Shown one piece after another: positions 1-9,477 of a stretch of DNA of 64,000 nucleotides. The notes under the pieces were generated by a model. The model was not told where the DNA came from and searched no databases. It was given only the letters and a program-made list of their open reading frames with translations. The first letter of the stretch is position 1. Each line of letters starts with the position of its first letter. The stretch is from CAWBBA01 sp963729795 (GTDB taxonomy: Bacteria > Desulfobacterota > Desulfomonilia > Desulfomonilales > Desulfomonilaceae), in contig CAVSPC010000028.1 of the NCBI GenBank assembly GCA_963729795.1, positions 1 through 64,000 of the forward strand, read 5' to 3'. The translations under genes were made by a program, and so were the position numbers.

Positions 1-102
1 CCGATTCTGGATTCCCATGTCAAGATTTTTTGAAAGGATCATGCCACTAGCTCCGTTTGAGGATACGAGGGGCCACTAACATGTCATGGCCAGGGTTTAG
101 CC

Positions 103-205
103 CGAAGCAATCTCATCTTCGGTGGGACCGGCATCTTGCCGGTCATTCTAATAGACAGGCTGTCCCGCGCCTCGTGGGACTGTTCCACCAATGGAGATTG
201 CTTCG
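103..205. repeat. Nested palindromic intergenic repeat (REP-like)
   Basis: The 12-bp arms CGAAGCAATCTC (103-114) and GAGATTGCTTCG (194-205) are exact inverted repeats. Between them lie two smaller hairpins, GACCGGC..GCCGGTC near 127-145 and GTCCC..GGGAC near 162-180. No convincing gene lies in 1-433; short ORFs there have no ribosome binding site. The layout suggests a dispersed palindromic element or a structured RNA. Only one copy is in the window. Confidence 0.55.
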
Positions 206-355
206 CTCCACTCCCAATAACAATCTTCTGCCAGCGGTAACCGAGGGATTAGAACAGCTCACCGATATGCACGTATGCAAGCGCCGGGTGAGCCTAAGTT
301 GCCGCTGTCCGCTTTGCAGCGACCCACCCCATCGGAATGCAAGTCCCACTAGCCG

Positions 356-385
356 TTGACTAAGATGGGACAAATTTCTTATAAT
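356..385 (+). promoter_or_regulatory. Sigma-70-like promoter for the polysaccharide co-polymerase gene
   Basis: TTGACT (356-361) and TATAAT (380-385) are separated by 18 bp. They lie about 70 bp upstream of the Wzc-like start and point towards it. This is a match to consensus only. Confidence 0.55.
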
Positions 386-454
386 AAGATTCTCAAGTTT
401 AGTCTGAAATCTAATGCGCAGGTATGATGACGAATGAGCAGGAGAGTCGTGCCA

Positions 455-2767
455 ATGGATGCCCCATATAATGGCCCGGACGACTCAAGGTCTTCGATAA
501 TTGATACTGAGGGAAGTGGCTATGCCCGACCTCTGGGCCCTAGTACGGGAAACATGTATTCACAACAATGGGGATCTAATGAAATAGGCGATGATTCCGC
601 TATAGGCCTAAGAGATTACATAGGTGTTGTAATAAGACGAAAGTGGGTGGCTCTTGCCGCGTTCGTTGTCATCATTTCCATATCTATTGCCTACACATAC
701 ACTGCCACACCTGTTTACCGGTCTGTCGCTACCTTAGAATTTGAACAAAAGAAGCCGAAGCAAGAAGATCGTGTGTACGGGAGCCCGGACTACGATCAAT
801 ACAAGGGTTATCTAGCTACGCAGTTGGAGATTCTGAAGTCTCGCAGCCTGGCAAAAGGCCTGGTCGCCAAGATGAATCTTTCCAATTCTCCTGAATTCAC
901 GTCATCGAACGGCCGAATTGGCAGGTTGCGTTCAGCGCTTCTGCTGTGGTTCCGGATATCAGATCCTCATGCAAATGCAAAGAATGCCGCCCCAAGCGTC
1001 AACCGTGTCGCAAACGCCGTTCTTGCGAGAGTTTCAGTTAAGCCCATCAAGACCAGCAACCTGGCCTCAGTCAGCATGGATGCCAAAAGCCCAGCCGTCG
1101 CCCAGGAGATGCTGGGCAATTATCTGGATCTGTACCTCGAAACCAATCTGAAAGAACGCCGTAAAGAAAGCCTGGAAGCGAGTGCTTGGTTAAAGGAAGA
1201 GCTTGCTAAGGTTCAAAAGAAGCTGCTGGAAGCTCAGGCGGAATTGGTCGGATTCCTGATTGACAACGGAATTGTTGACTCGCCGACGGAAACCGGCGTC
1301 AGCCCGGTCATGGACTTGCTCGCCAAAACAATGGAGGCTCACACGAAATCGCGTGAGGCTCGCCTACGGATGCAGGCATTGGATGGTCAGAAGTTCAAAG
1401 ATCAAGGGGCTGTCCTGCCCAAGGACGTCAATACCGAATACATTGGTAAACTTAAAGAACAATTGGCATCGTTTGAGCTCGAATATACTCAGATGAAGGG
1501 ACTGTATTCGTCCGACTATCCACAGGTAGAAATCCTGCGCCAGAAGATCAATTACTTGCAAGATCGTATTCGAAAAATTGAGAAGAACGTTCTCGATTCG
1601 GCTTTGGACACGGCAAAGAGAGAGGAAAATCTCTTCAAAGGGTCTGTTGCGTCCGCAAAGGATGAGGCCAATCGTGTCAAAGCTCTAGATGCCCAACACA
1701 TGCTGCTTAAGAAGAATGTGGAAACCAATGAGGAATTCTATAAGATCATTTTGAGAGAATATAAAGAAAACGACATCAAAGCGAGAACGATCAGCAACAA
1801 TGCCAGGATAATTGACACGCCCACCGAGCCCGAGGCACCTAGCTGGCCGAAGAAAAAGTTGTTTCTTCTGGTAGGGTGCTTGATGGGATTGGCGGGCGGA
1901 GTTGCCGCTGCCTTCATGGTGGAAAGATTGGACAATACGATTCAGACCCCCGAAGAAATCGAAAGAGATTTCAACGTTCGGAGGCTGGCAATAGTGCCGG
2001 ATCTAGACTATCTACCGAAGTCGCAAAGCAGGGAGCTACGAAATATCCCGTATGAATTCGTCGCCCACAGGCAACCCAAGTCCCCTATGTCCGATGCCAT
2101 TCAGAATATTCACACCTCCATCTCTCTGTCAAATGCGGACAAGCCAGTGCGATGTATGGTCGTGTCCAGCCCTAATCCCGCTCAGGGGAAAACCCTGATT
2201 TCGATTTCCATAGCCAGCGTGATGTGCTCGGGCCAAAAGAAAGTGGTGATAGTTGACGCAGATATGCGTAAGCCGAGAGTCCACCAAGTTTTCGGTCATC
2301 GTGAGCCGGGGCCGGGCCTGTCAACCCTGCTTGGAGGCTTTGGTAGGCAGGTGCCGCGGGCAGTGCATGCACATAGCATAAAGGGTTTATTTTACATTAC
2401 TGCGGGACCACCAGTCGACGACCACCTGCGCTTGCTTCGGTCCGATCGTATGAAACGGCTAATCGATCAGTTGAGACGCGCCTTCCACTACATAGTGTTC
2501 GATTCTCCCCCTATTTTAGGATTCTCGGACGTCCCCACCCTCTGCACACATGCTGACGGATTGATAATGGTCGCCAAGCAGGGGCACTTGGGCCGCAATG
2601 CGCTCCGGGAAGCCCTCAATGCCACATCCTCGGTTAATGGCTGCGAGATTCTAGGGGTAGTGCTAAATAAGGCGCATGCTTCGGCGGATTACGGTTTTCC
2701 CTACTTCGGATACAATCGTGATTATTATTATGGAAACTGCAGATATTATGGCGATCGGTCCAGATAA
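455..2767 (+). CDS. Wzc-like polysaccharide co-polymerase / BY-kinase
   Basis: An inner-membrane protein that controls chain length and export of exopolysaccharide and autophosphorylates on tyrosine. An N-terminal membrane segment (VALAAFVVIISISIAYTY) is followed by a Wzz-type periplasmic domain with long coiled-coil stretches. A second membrane segment (KLFLLVGCLMGLAGGVAAAF) leads to a cytoplasmic P-loop kinase with a Walker A variant PAQGKT near residue 576, Walker A' VVIVDADMRKP and Walker B IVFDSPP. The C-terminus is a tyrosine cluster (YFGYNRDYYYGNCRYYG), the usual autophosphorylation tail. ATG 455 is chosen because AGGAG lies 10 bp upstream; ATG 434 has a poor site. The Wza-like lipoprotein gene is convergent just downstream. 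The A in place of the usual E/G in the P-loop is a small oddity. Confidence 0.9.
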   Translation: MDAPYNGPDDSRSSIIDTEGSGYARPLGPSTGNMYSQQWGSNEIGDDSAIGLRDYIGVVIRRKWVALAAFVVIISISIAYTYTATPVYRSVATLEFEQKKPKQEDRVYGSPDYDQYKGYLATQLEILKSRSLAKGLVAKMNLSNSPEFTSSNGRIGRLRSALLLWFRISDPHANAKNAAPSVNRVANAVLARVSVKPIKTSNLASVSMDAKSPAVAQEMLGNYLDLYLETNLKERRKESLEASAWLKEELAKVQKKLLEAQAELVGFLIDNGIVDSPTETGVSPVMDLLAKTMEAHTKSREARLRMQALDGQKFKDQGAVLPKDVNTEYIGKLKEQLASFELEYTQMKGLYSSDYPQVEILRQKINYLQDRIRKIEKNVLDSALDTAKREENLFKGSVASAKDEANRVKALDAQHMLLKKNVETNEEFYKIILREYKENDIKARTISNNARIIDTPTEPEAPSWPKKKLFLLVGCLMGLAGGVAAAFMVERLDNTIQTPEEIERDFNVRRLAIVPDLDYLPKSQSRELRNIPYEFVAHRQPKSPMSDAIQNIHTSISLSNADKPVRCMVVSSPNPAQGKTLISISIASVMCSGQKKVVIVDADMRKPRVHQVFGHREPGPGLSTLLGGFGRQVPRAVHAHSIKGLFYITAGPPVDDHLRLLRSDRMKRLIDQLRRAFHYIVFDSPPILGFSDVPTLCTHADGLIMVAKQGHLGRNALREALNATSSVNGCEILGVVLNKAHASADYGFPYFGYNRDYYYGNCRYYGDRSR

Positions 2768-2930
2768 GGCCCCTGCCTAGCGCCCCATTTCATCGCCCAA
2801 TCATCCTAACTCTCTATCCGTCAAACGCGGCACGTTGCCTTCTGCTCACCGAGAATGAAACGCGCCCAAACATATTGTGGGGCTAATGGTGGGCGTACTC
2901 TCACGAACGATACCGTTTATGCGATGTTAG

Positions 2931-4022
2931 TTAAAACCCTGATACAACGGTTCCCGGGGTGGTGAGCACGCTCACGAGAGATCCGACTTGCGCAACCGTA
3001 GCCACGTACTGCCTCATGAAAAGCTGCACATCGGAGATATAAGTCTTGGGAACGTATATGACGTCATACGGCTTCACAAGGATGGCAGATGACATGTCCC
3101 CGACATCCAGGGTCTTTTTCAGATCTAAACGCCTGCCGATTGGTCTCCCGTGCACATCCTTCGAGATAAGGATCACACTGCTGAGATCCGCTTGTTCGGT
3201 GATCGGTCCCTGAGCCAGGGCGAGGGCCTGAAGTGTAGTGATGGGCTGCTTCAGGTCATACGCGCCGGGCGCGTGCACTTCTCCCAGGATATAGACCTTT
3301 CGAGATTGGGCTTGAGCGAGCGACAAGGAGGCTACTACGTGCTTAAGCGGCCCAGCAGTATATCGCTCGTTAATCGTACTCTCGACCTCTCTAACAGTAT
3401 GTCCGACCGCCATTATTCTTTCATGAAGCAGAGGCAGATCGATGGTTCCGTCCGGATTTACGAGGACCTGCATTTGCTGGCCCCCGGTAAGCGTAGTTAG
3501 AGATTCCACTAGCTTTTTGATCTTTTGGTAGAAGCTGACCACGTTCACCGTAACCATCTTGTAGTTCTTCAGTTTTCCGCGCGTCTCTTCCTTGGTAAAT
3601 ATATTGGTTTCCAAGTACTTATTTTCGATTCTTTTGGCCAATTCTTGAGGAGTGAGGCCGGCGGCCATGATGTCGCCTACCCCTGGTAGAGTAATCATCC
3701 CGTCAGGGCGTATGGACACCTTCCTATTTAGAGCGGGATCAAGCATAAATTCCACATCGATCTCGTCGAGAGTGTCCAACCGGTAAGAACCCCTGGGAAT
3801 CGACCATTCGGTCTGGTAAATGACGCGGAGACTATCGTCCGGACCCAGTCTGTAATTTCGACACACTACGTCGAAGGCCTGAGCGAGGTCTTGGAAATCA
3901 GGTGCTTTTTGAGGACCGGGAAAAGGCCGGAAAGGGGAGGGCAGTAAACCTATGCACCCAGTCAGCGCCAAACACCCTGTGATGACTACGATCAAAATGC
4001 GCCTGTTTATCGTTATACTCAT
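2931..4022 (-). CDS. Wza-like polysaccharide export lipoprotein
   Basis: Outer-membrane/periplasmic polysaccharide export protein, 363 aa from this start. The N-terminus is a lipoprotein signal: basic MSITINRR, a hydrophobic stretch, then lipobox LTGC with Cys23. A poly-export (Poly_export) domain follows (YRLGPDDSLRVIYQ, then SIRPDGMITLPGVGDI). SLBB-type beta-grasp segments come next (VLVNPDGTIDLPLL and KVYILGEVHAPGAYDLKQP). The longer reading frame to 4160 adds 46 residues ahead of the signal sequence, so ATG 4022 is preferred, though its ribosome site is weak. The partner Wzc-like kinase is convergent on the other strand. Sugar synthesis genes are not in the window. Confidence 0.87.
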   Translation of the reverse strand: MSITINRRILIVVITGCLALTGCIGLLPSPFRPFPGPQKAPDFQDLAQAFDVVCRNYRLGPDDSLRVIYQTEWSIPRGSYRLDTLDEIDVEFMLDPALNRKVSIRPDGMITLPGVGDIMAAGLTPQELAKRIENKYLETNIFTKEETRGKLKNYKMVTVNVVSFYQKIKKLVESLTTLTGGQQMQVLVNPDGTIDLPLLHERIMAVGHTVREVESTINERYTAGPLKHVVASLSLAQAQSRKVYILGEVHAPGAYDLKQPITTLQALALAQGPITEQADLSSVILISKDVHGRPIGRRLDLKKTLDVGDMSSAILVKPYDVIYVPKTYISDVQLFMRQYVATVAQVGSLVSVLTTPGTVVSGF

Positions 4023-4463
4023 GGGATGAAGCAGTTCTATAAAGTATAACATTAAATACAAGGCGCTATATATCATAATCACTGAGGAAATGTTACAACA
4101 AAAATGCCAAAACCCCCACTCTGCGTTCTTTTGTTGGCCGACCCCGCTTGGAATCGGCACAAATTAGCCCGGTCGTTTTCCTTTTTGGCCCGGATCGAGA
4201 TGTGTTGAGACTTCTCAAGAGCCCCATTCGGGAGTGGAACTCCAGCATCTTGGAGCAGCCGCTGCTGGAAATCCTGTTGGTGGCTCAGGCGCGGCTTCAG
4301 TCATCTTTGGGAGTGACTGGAGAAATAGACCAGCCCTTTGAGGGCAACGCATATCTCTCTGTTGAGTGTTCAAAGGTCAATTACTGTCGCACTGACGGGT
4401 CTCCTATTGGCTCCAAAAGAAAAATAGTGTCCGATTGGACGACGGTCCAAGGGAGGGCTCATT

Positions 4464-4546
4464 TGTGGGGCGGACTTTCTAGTCCTCCGAATTTGGGAGC
4501 TAAATCGCAGACTGGAAAGTCTGCGCCACAGATGGAGCGCCCCACA
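4464..4546. repeat. Nested inverted repeat
   Basis: TGTGGGGCG (4464-4472) pairs with CGCCCCACA (4538-4546). Inside is a perfect hairpin GCAGACT/AGTCTGC (4507-4524, 4-base loop). It could be a REP-like element or a small non-autonomous element. Confidence 0.5.
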
Positions 4547-4589
4547 CTGCCGTAGTGAAACGGTCAAAAATTTTGGCAACACCCATAGT

Positions 4590-4626
4590 GGCGACTGGCG
4601 GTCGCCCAGGGCGAATGCCAGTCGCC
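4590..4626. repeat. Perfect 10-bp-stem hairpin
   Basis: GGCGACTGGC (4590-4599) and GCCAGTCGCC (4617-4626) are perfect inverted repeats with a GC-rich 17-nt loop. It could be a terminator without a U tract or a REP element. Confidence 0.5.
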
Positions 4627-4755
4627 CCCACAGATTGTCACGTACGCGTAAATGGTGCCTGTGGCACTAGAATGCGACACTGAATTCAGGCATCAGTGTG
4701 CTGAGTCGAAGATAGTGAGCCTCACTGAGGCTCACTGCTCCTTGATTCTAGGAGC

Positions 4756-5826
4756 TTATTTTTCGAAAAGTTTCTTGTACTTGCCGTAGCCGTCCTTCTC
4801 CAAGTCTTCTTTTGGGATGAACCGCAGTGCGGCGGAATCGAGGCAGTACCGGAGTCCTGTGGGCTTCGGCCCGTCATCGAACACATCTCCCAGGTGAGAA
4901 TCGGCGTGTTTGCTTCTTACCTCAGTACGTGTCGTGAAGAAGCCCCTAACTTTCTTTTCCACTATGTTTCCGGGTTCCAGGGGCTTGGTGAAGCTCGGCC
5001 ATCCGGTGCCGGAATCAAACTTGTCGAGCGAACTAAAGAGCGGCTCACCAGACACGATGTCTACATAAATTCCCGGTTTCTTGTTGTTCCAATATTCGTT
5101 CCGGAAAGCAGGCTCGGTGGCACCATCCTGAGTAACTTCATACTGCAACGGAGTCAACCTGCGCTTCAGTTCTTCTTTGCTAGGCTTTGTATATTCCAGA
5201 CTGCTTTGTTTCATCTGTTTTTGATCCTTGTCCCGACCCCAAATCTTTTCCAAATATTGATCCCTACCCGACCTCCAGCGATAGTATTTGTATCGGACCG
5301 GATTTTTCTTGTAATAATCCTGGTGATAATCTTCTGCTTTGTAAAAGGTGGTTGCTTTTAGGATCTCAGTCACTATAGGTTTGTGGAACCTCCCCGATTT
5401 CGTCAGTTCCTCTTTTGACTCCTCCGCTAATCGCTTTTGTTCTTCATTGTGGTAGAAAATCGCTGAACGATATTGGGGGCCGCGATCAACGAATTGCCCG
5501 CTTGGGTCGGTTGGGTTTATTTGCCTCCAAAATACGTCCAGAAGCTGGGAGTACGATATGACTGACGGATCGTACGAGATCTCGACAGCTTCGACATAGC
5601 CTTTTTCTGCGTAGTCTTCATAAGTGGGATTCTTCCCGGAGCCCCCGGCGTAGCCTGCCAACACTTTCACCACACCTTTTAGCTTCTCGAATGGAGGCTG
5701 CATGCACCAAAAACATCCTCCAGCAAAGGTGGCTTTTTCGTATTTTGTCTGTGCGTTCGCCGTCGCCGCTAGGAATCCGAAAAGAGAAAGGCTAATAACG
5801 GAAACCGTTATCAATAGTTTGCTCAT
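4756..5826 (-). CDS. msrAB: Periplasmic methionine sulfoxide reductase MsrA-MsrB fusion
   Basis: Repairs oxidised methionine; MsrA acts on the S form and MsrB on the R form. A signal peptide ending near ATANAQT implies export. The MsrA domain has the GCFWC active site (Cys38). The MsrB domain follows, with SGTGWPSF and, near the end, RYCLDSAALRF carrying its catalytic Cys. The order is A then B in 356 aa. The zinc-binding CxxC pairs of many MsrB proteins are not seen. ATG 5826 is chosen because the signal peptide starts there. The frame continues to 5949 only because it reads into the neighbouring insertion sequence, whose tip begins 4 bp upstream of the start. The native ribosome site and promoter therefore appear to have been displaced. 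Confidence 0.92.
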   Translation of the reverse strand: MSKLLITVSVISLSLFGFLAATANAQTKYEKATFAGGCFWCMQPPFEKLKGVVKVLAGYAGGSGKNPTYEDYAEKGYVEAVEISYDPSVISYSQLLDVFWRQINPTDPSGQFVDRGPQYRSAIFYHNEEQKRLAEESKEELTKSGRFHKPIVTEILKATTFYKAEDYHQDYYKKNPVRYKYYRWRSGRDQYLEKIWGRDKDQKQMKQSSLEYTKPSKEELKRRLTPLQYEVTQDGATEPAFRNEYWNNKKPGIYVDIVSGEPLFSSLDKFDSGTGWPSFTKPLEPGNIVEKKVRGFFTTRTEVRSKHADSHLGDVFDDGPKPTGLRYCLDSAALRFIPKEDLEKDGYGKYKKLFEK

Positions 5827-5830
5827 GTTA

Positions 5831-7280
5831 CTATAGTTTTGCACTTTTTGCATGAATGGTTTGATATTGTGGTGATTTTCTTGAAAATCATCGGCGTCCC
5901 TGCCATAGACGGTTTGGCAACAAACTGGGGGAGGAACGCCGATGCGCAAGCGGAATCTGCCACAGCCGTTTCAGATTGACAAGATTCGTTTTGCAGATTG
6001 CTTCACTGCGCCGAGTCTTAGGCACTTCGGGGTGTTGATCACCGGTTGGGTCCTGACTGTGGGGGTTCACACCATCAGTCAGGTAATCCTCACAAGCGGG
6101 CTGCATGAATCGGAGAGTTTCGTCAGCATCTACCGGTTCCTTGAGAAGGCCAAGTGGACTCCGGACCACGTGGCTTTCAAGGTTTTCCGGATCATTGTAG
6201 ATACCCTGTTGCCGGACGTGATGGAGATTGAGTTGGTCTTGGATGACACGCTGAACGACCATGTGGGTAAGAAGATCTTCGGTGCCGGATTTCAGCACGA
6301 CGGGAATGCCCCCAAAACGGGAAGACCCATTGGATACGGCGTCTGCTTTGTGATCATCGGGGTTGTTGTCCGTTTGCCGGGTATATCCGAGAGGGTGTTC
6401 TGTTTACCCTATGCCGCTCGTCTGTGGTGGCCTCAAAAAGCCAAGGTCAAGCCTCTGGGCAAGAAACACCGGAGCAAGTCCGAGCTGGGAGCTGAGTTGA
6501 TCCGTCTGACACGGTCATGGATTGATTCATCCATAACGCTCCGAGTGATCGTCGACGGTGGGTATTCAAACAGGCAAATCATTCGAGATCGGCCAAAGGG
6601 AGTCCATATAACGGGAAAAGTTCGTATGGATGCAGCCCTGTACGCTTTGGCCACGCAGGAGACCAACAAGAGAGGGCGTCCGCGGAAAAAAGGAGATCGT
6701 CTGCCTTGCCCTAAATCGATCTTCATCCACGAGGGAGATCAGTGGGAATGGGTCTGGATCACTCTCTACGGCCAGGAGACCATCGTGTGCGTGCATCGCT
6801 TTGAGGCAATCTGGTACAAGGCAGCTGGGAATGAACCCTTGTCCATCGTGATGGTCCGCGATCCTGGCCACAAGTACCCGGACACGGTGTTCTTCGACAC
6901 CGATACTGCGGCTTCCGATACAGAGACTATCCAGAGATTCAGCCATCGCTGGAGTATCGAGATCACCAATCGGGAAACCAAGAGTTTACTCGGCAGTGCA
7001 GACCCGCAGTGCCGCTGCGAGAAATCAGTCACTCGCACTCCGCTCATGGCATACTGGAGCTACTGCTTCGTGGTGGTCTGGTTCGTCAATCAGTTCCACA
7101 AGCGAAAAGATCTCCTCCTCCCCTCTGCCCCCTGGTACGTAAAGAGATCCATCACCTTCTCGGATATGCTCGCAGCAGCTCGCCGCAGTCATTTCGGCTC
7201 GGGAATTTCGCGCGATCCCAGCAAACACCACACAAACTCTAAATTCGCCTCACACCGCTTCACGCCAGGACATGAGTCCT
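5831..7280 (+). mobile_element. IS4/IS701-type insertion sequence, copy 1, right end missing
   Basis: The left terminal repeat CTATAGTTTTGC begins at 5831. The element matches the intact copy at 58966-60435 up to position 7280 and then diverges, so about 20 bp including the right terminal repeat are gone. No target duplication can be assigned. Copy 1 should not be mobile by itself, although its transposase frame is almost whole. Confidence 0.88.
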
Positions 7281-7288
7281 CATGTTAG
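5942..7288 (+). CDS. DDE transposase of IS copy 1 (altered C-terminus)
   Basis: 448-aa transposase of the DDE_5-like group (IS4/IS701 superfamily). Candidate catalytic residues are Asp in VLDDTLNDHVGKK, Asp in RVIVDGGYSNR and Glu in RWSIEITNRETKSLLG. The last residues read ESSC in place of ESYKRAKL of the second copy, because the frame leaves the IS at its broken right end. A few substitutions separate the two proteins. The family assignment is from motif pattern only. Confidence 0.87.
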   Translation: MRKRNLPQPFQIDKIRFADCFTAPSLRHFGVLITGWVLTVGVHTISQVILTSGLHESESFVSIYRFLEKAKWTPDHVAFKVFRIIVDTLLPDVMEIELVLDDTLNDHVGKKIFGAGFQHDGNAPKTGRPIGYGVCFVIIGVVVRLPGISERVFCLPYAARLWWPQKAKVKPLGKKHRSKSELGAELIRLTRSWIDSSITLRVIVDGGYSNRQIIRDRPKGVHITGKVRMDAALYALATQETNKRGRPRKKGDRLPCPKSIFIHEGDQWEWVWITLYGQETIVCVHRFEAIWYKAAGNEPLSIVMVRDPGHKYPDTVFFDTDTAASDTETIQRFSHRWSIEITNRETKSLLGSADPQCRCEKSVTRTPLMAYWSYCFVVVWFVNQFHKRKDLLLPSAPWYVKRSITFSDMLAAARRSHFGSGISRDPSKHHTNSKFASHRFTPGHESSC

Positions 7289-7701
7289 CATCCTTACTTT
7301 TATCCGCTCCGGACGCGTACGATTCAGTTACAACAGTGACCGCGTCCGGTTGCATCGTTTGGATCCACGGTGCTGTGCTTCCTTATTATTCATTATGGTC
7401 CTCGCCTCCGTTTAGGCAATCGCGTTCCGGTCGAACTTCGACCGCCAAAAAGGCTTGAGACGCCCAAGTCTTGTGTCTGCAATCAACGCAGAGATTGAAA
7501 GTGCCACTTGGACCCCGATGTGCGGAAGCACGCCCGTTTGATCGTCTGACAGGCACCTGGAAGTCTTCAACTTCCAAGGATCATACTTTGTCATTGAACG
7601 GGCCTTCTTCACTGCTCGTGAACAAATGATGTGCACGGGCTGTAAAGGCCAAATAAAGGAATGTTAAAGAATATGTAAAGATTGGAATGTATGTTCCGAA
7701 A
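7281..7701. other. Gene-free region after truncated IS
   Basis: No gene can be supported. Small frames on the minus strand (7386-7636) lack ribosome sites and recognisable motifs. This is probably what remains of the sequence once beside the lost right end of the IS. Confidence 0.4.
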
Positions 7702-8766
7702 TCAAGTTGGAAGCGAAAACCACACGCGCACTTCGCCATCAGAAATGTCGGCCCCCACTGTCCCATCATGAGCCTCGACCAACTCCTTCACGATAGCCAG
7801 ACCAATGCCCGCTCCACCGTGTTCACGGGAACGCGACTTTTCGCCGCGATAGAATCGCTCAAAGATGAACGGGAGATCCTTCTCGGACAACTCCGAGCGG
7901 GAATTGGCGACGGTGATCTTAAGTGCCCCGGGCGTTGTCTCCGTGTAAATTCTCACGGTTCCACCAACCCCCGTGTATTGCACGGAATTCTGAAGCAGAT
8001 TCCTAATTATTTGTGCGAGTTTGTCAGGATCAGCCTGCAACGAAGGCTCATCACCCTCAAATTGCGATTCCACTCTAATCTGTTTGGCGGTCAATTGAGG
8101 CCAGAAAGAATCCAACGTTTGACTGATGAGATCGACGATATGCACTTCTGACCTGCGTATGTCCGCTCTTGCCGCGTCCGCCCTGGCCAGACGCAGGATA
8201 CTCTCAACCAGGTCAACCAGCCGTAGAGTTTCTTCCTGGAGCAAAAGGAAGTTCTTCGTTGAGGGAAGAACTACCCCATCCAGGAGTGCCTCGAGATATC
8301 CCTGAATGTTTGTCAGCGGCGTCCGGAGTTCGTGGGCCACGTCAATCATTAATGACTTGCGAAGATTTTCAATGGCCTGAAGGCTGTCGGCCATCCGGTT
8401 GAAGGCCTCCGCCAGCTTTCCTACTTCGTCCTGAGACTGTAGCGGTATCCTGCTCGTATAGTCGCCCGCCGCTATCTTCCGGGTGACATTTGCCATTTGG
8501 GTGAGGGGGCCTAATACCCGTTTTGTCATCAGATAGTTCAAAGCAAGAGCCAGTACAAGCGCCGTGAACATAGCCCAGACGAGGTATCGGTGGACCGAAT
8601 GGAGGAACATCTTCTGGGTCGACACGGGTGAAATGTTGTACTGCTTCATCAAGGTCACAAAATAGTCTGCGGCAAGGTAGTCAACAGACAACCAAACGAT
8701 GACTATCACGAACCCGATAATCAAAACATTAATCCCGATGACTTTCCAGAGGAGGCTTGTCCTCAC
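7702..8766 (-). CDS. Sensor histidine kinase, OmpR-partner type
   Basis: 354-aa membrane sensor kinase. Two membrane segments (residues 9-28 and 62-80) enclose a short periplasmic loop. A HAMP linker follows, then HisKA with phospho-acceptor His145 in DVAHELRTPLTN, then an HATPase domain with an N box (RNLLQNSVQY) and G box (GGAGIGLAIVKELVEAHDG). The start is GTG at 8766, preceded by GGAGG at suitable spacing. The response regulator gene lies 21 bp upstream on the same strand, so the two form an operon. The architecture resembles BaeS-like kinases; the signal is unknown. Confidence 0.93.
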   Translation of the reverse strand: MRTSLLWKVIGINVLIIGFVIVIVWLSVDYLAADYFVTLMKQYNISPVSTQKMFLHSVHRYLVWAMFTALVLALALNYLMTKRVLGPLTQMANVTRKIAAGDYTSRIPLQSQDEVGKLAEAFNRMADSLQAIENLRKSLMIDVAHELRTPLTNIQGYLEALLDGVVLPSTKNFLLLQEETLRLVDLVESILRLARADAARADIRRSEVHIVDLISQTLDSFWPQLTAKQIRVESQFEGDEPSLQADPDKLAQIIRNLLQNSVQYTGVGGTVRIYTETTPGALKITVANSRSELSEKDLPFIFERFYRGEKSRSREHGGAGIGLAIVKELVEAHDGTVGADISDGEVRVWFSLPT

Positions 8767-8787
8767 GGTCCCCTCCAGTTTTAAATT

Positions 8788-9477
8788 TTAGGGTATTTCT
8801 GCGAACTGATACCCGACTCCTCTGACCGTCAGAATATATCTGGGATTCGTCGGATCTTCTTCAATTTTTTGCCTGAGCTTGCCGATGTGGACATCCACGA
8901 CTCTGTCGATAACCACGACATCCTCTCTGGGATAGAGCTTGGTCAGTAGCTCATCGCGTGTAAACACTTTTCCCGGCACGGCCATAAGGGTGCGCAGCAA
9001 ATTGAACTCGTGAGGGGTGAGCGAAACCGGACTCCCGCGCAAAGTGACTTTCCTTTTTCCCGGGTCTAAGGCCAGATCTCCGTGAGAAAGCAATTGTTCC
9101 TCATCAGTCCGGCCTAATCGCCCTCTTCGGAGAATCGCCTTTACGCGAGCCACTAATTCTCGGGGACTGAAAGGCTTTACAACGTAATCATCTGCTCCCA
9201 AGGTCAGGCCGGACACCCGGTCTATCTCTTCTTGCCGAGCGCTAAGAATGAGTATGGGTACATCAGATGACCGTCTCAGTTGTCTGCACACCTCCCAGCC
9301 GTCCAGCAACGGAAGCATCAGATCAAGAATCACAAAAATCGGACTGTAGCGCTGCGCCAACTCCAAGGCTTGTTGTCCGTCATACGCAACAATTGTCCGG
9401 AATCCTTCTCTCTCAAGATAGAGAGCCACCAGGGAAGCGGTCTTTTTGTCATCTTCGGCAATAAGAATCGGCGGCAT
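8788..9477 (-). CDS. OmpR/PhoB-family response regulator
   Basis: 229-aa transcription regulator. The receiver domain has acidic AEDD at residues 7-10, phospho-acceptor Asp52 in VILDLMLP and the conserved Lys in VVKPFSPREL. The C-terminal winged helix ends with RGVGYQF, typical of OmpR proteins. It is the first gene of a two-gene operon with the sensor kinase. Target genes are unknown. About 800 bp with no clear gene lie upstream, including a tRNA-Lys-derived repeat. Confidence 0.94.
   Translation of the reverse strand: MPPILIAEDDKKTASLVALYLEREGFRTIVAYDGQQALELAQRYSPIFVILDLMLPLLDGWEVCRQLRRSSDVPILILSARQEEIDRVSGLTLGADDYVVKPFSPRELVARVKAILRRGRLGRTDEEQLLSHGDLALDPGKRKVTLRGSPVSLTPHEFNLLRTLMAVPGKVFTRDELLTKLYPREDVVVIDRVVDVHIGKLRQKIEEDPTNPRYILTVRGVGYQFAEIP

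Larger units (their letters stand above)
4023..4755. other. Gene-free region with palindromes
   Basis: No gene is supported. A 135-codon open frame at 4148-4555 is crossed by palindromes and has no ribosome site. The region holds the two hairpin clusters listed separately. Confidence 0.5.

Noticed and set aside
4148..4555. 135-codon open frame between wza-like and msrAB genes
   Set aside because: It overlaps two inverted repeats, has no ribosome site and no protein-like text.
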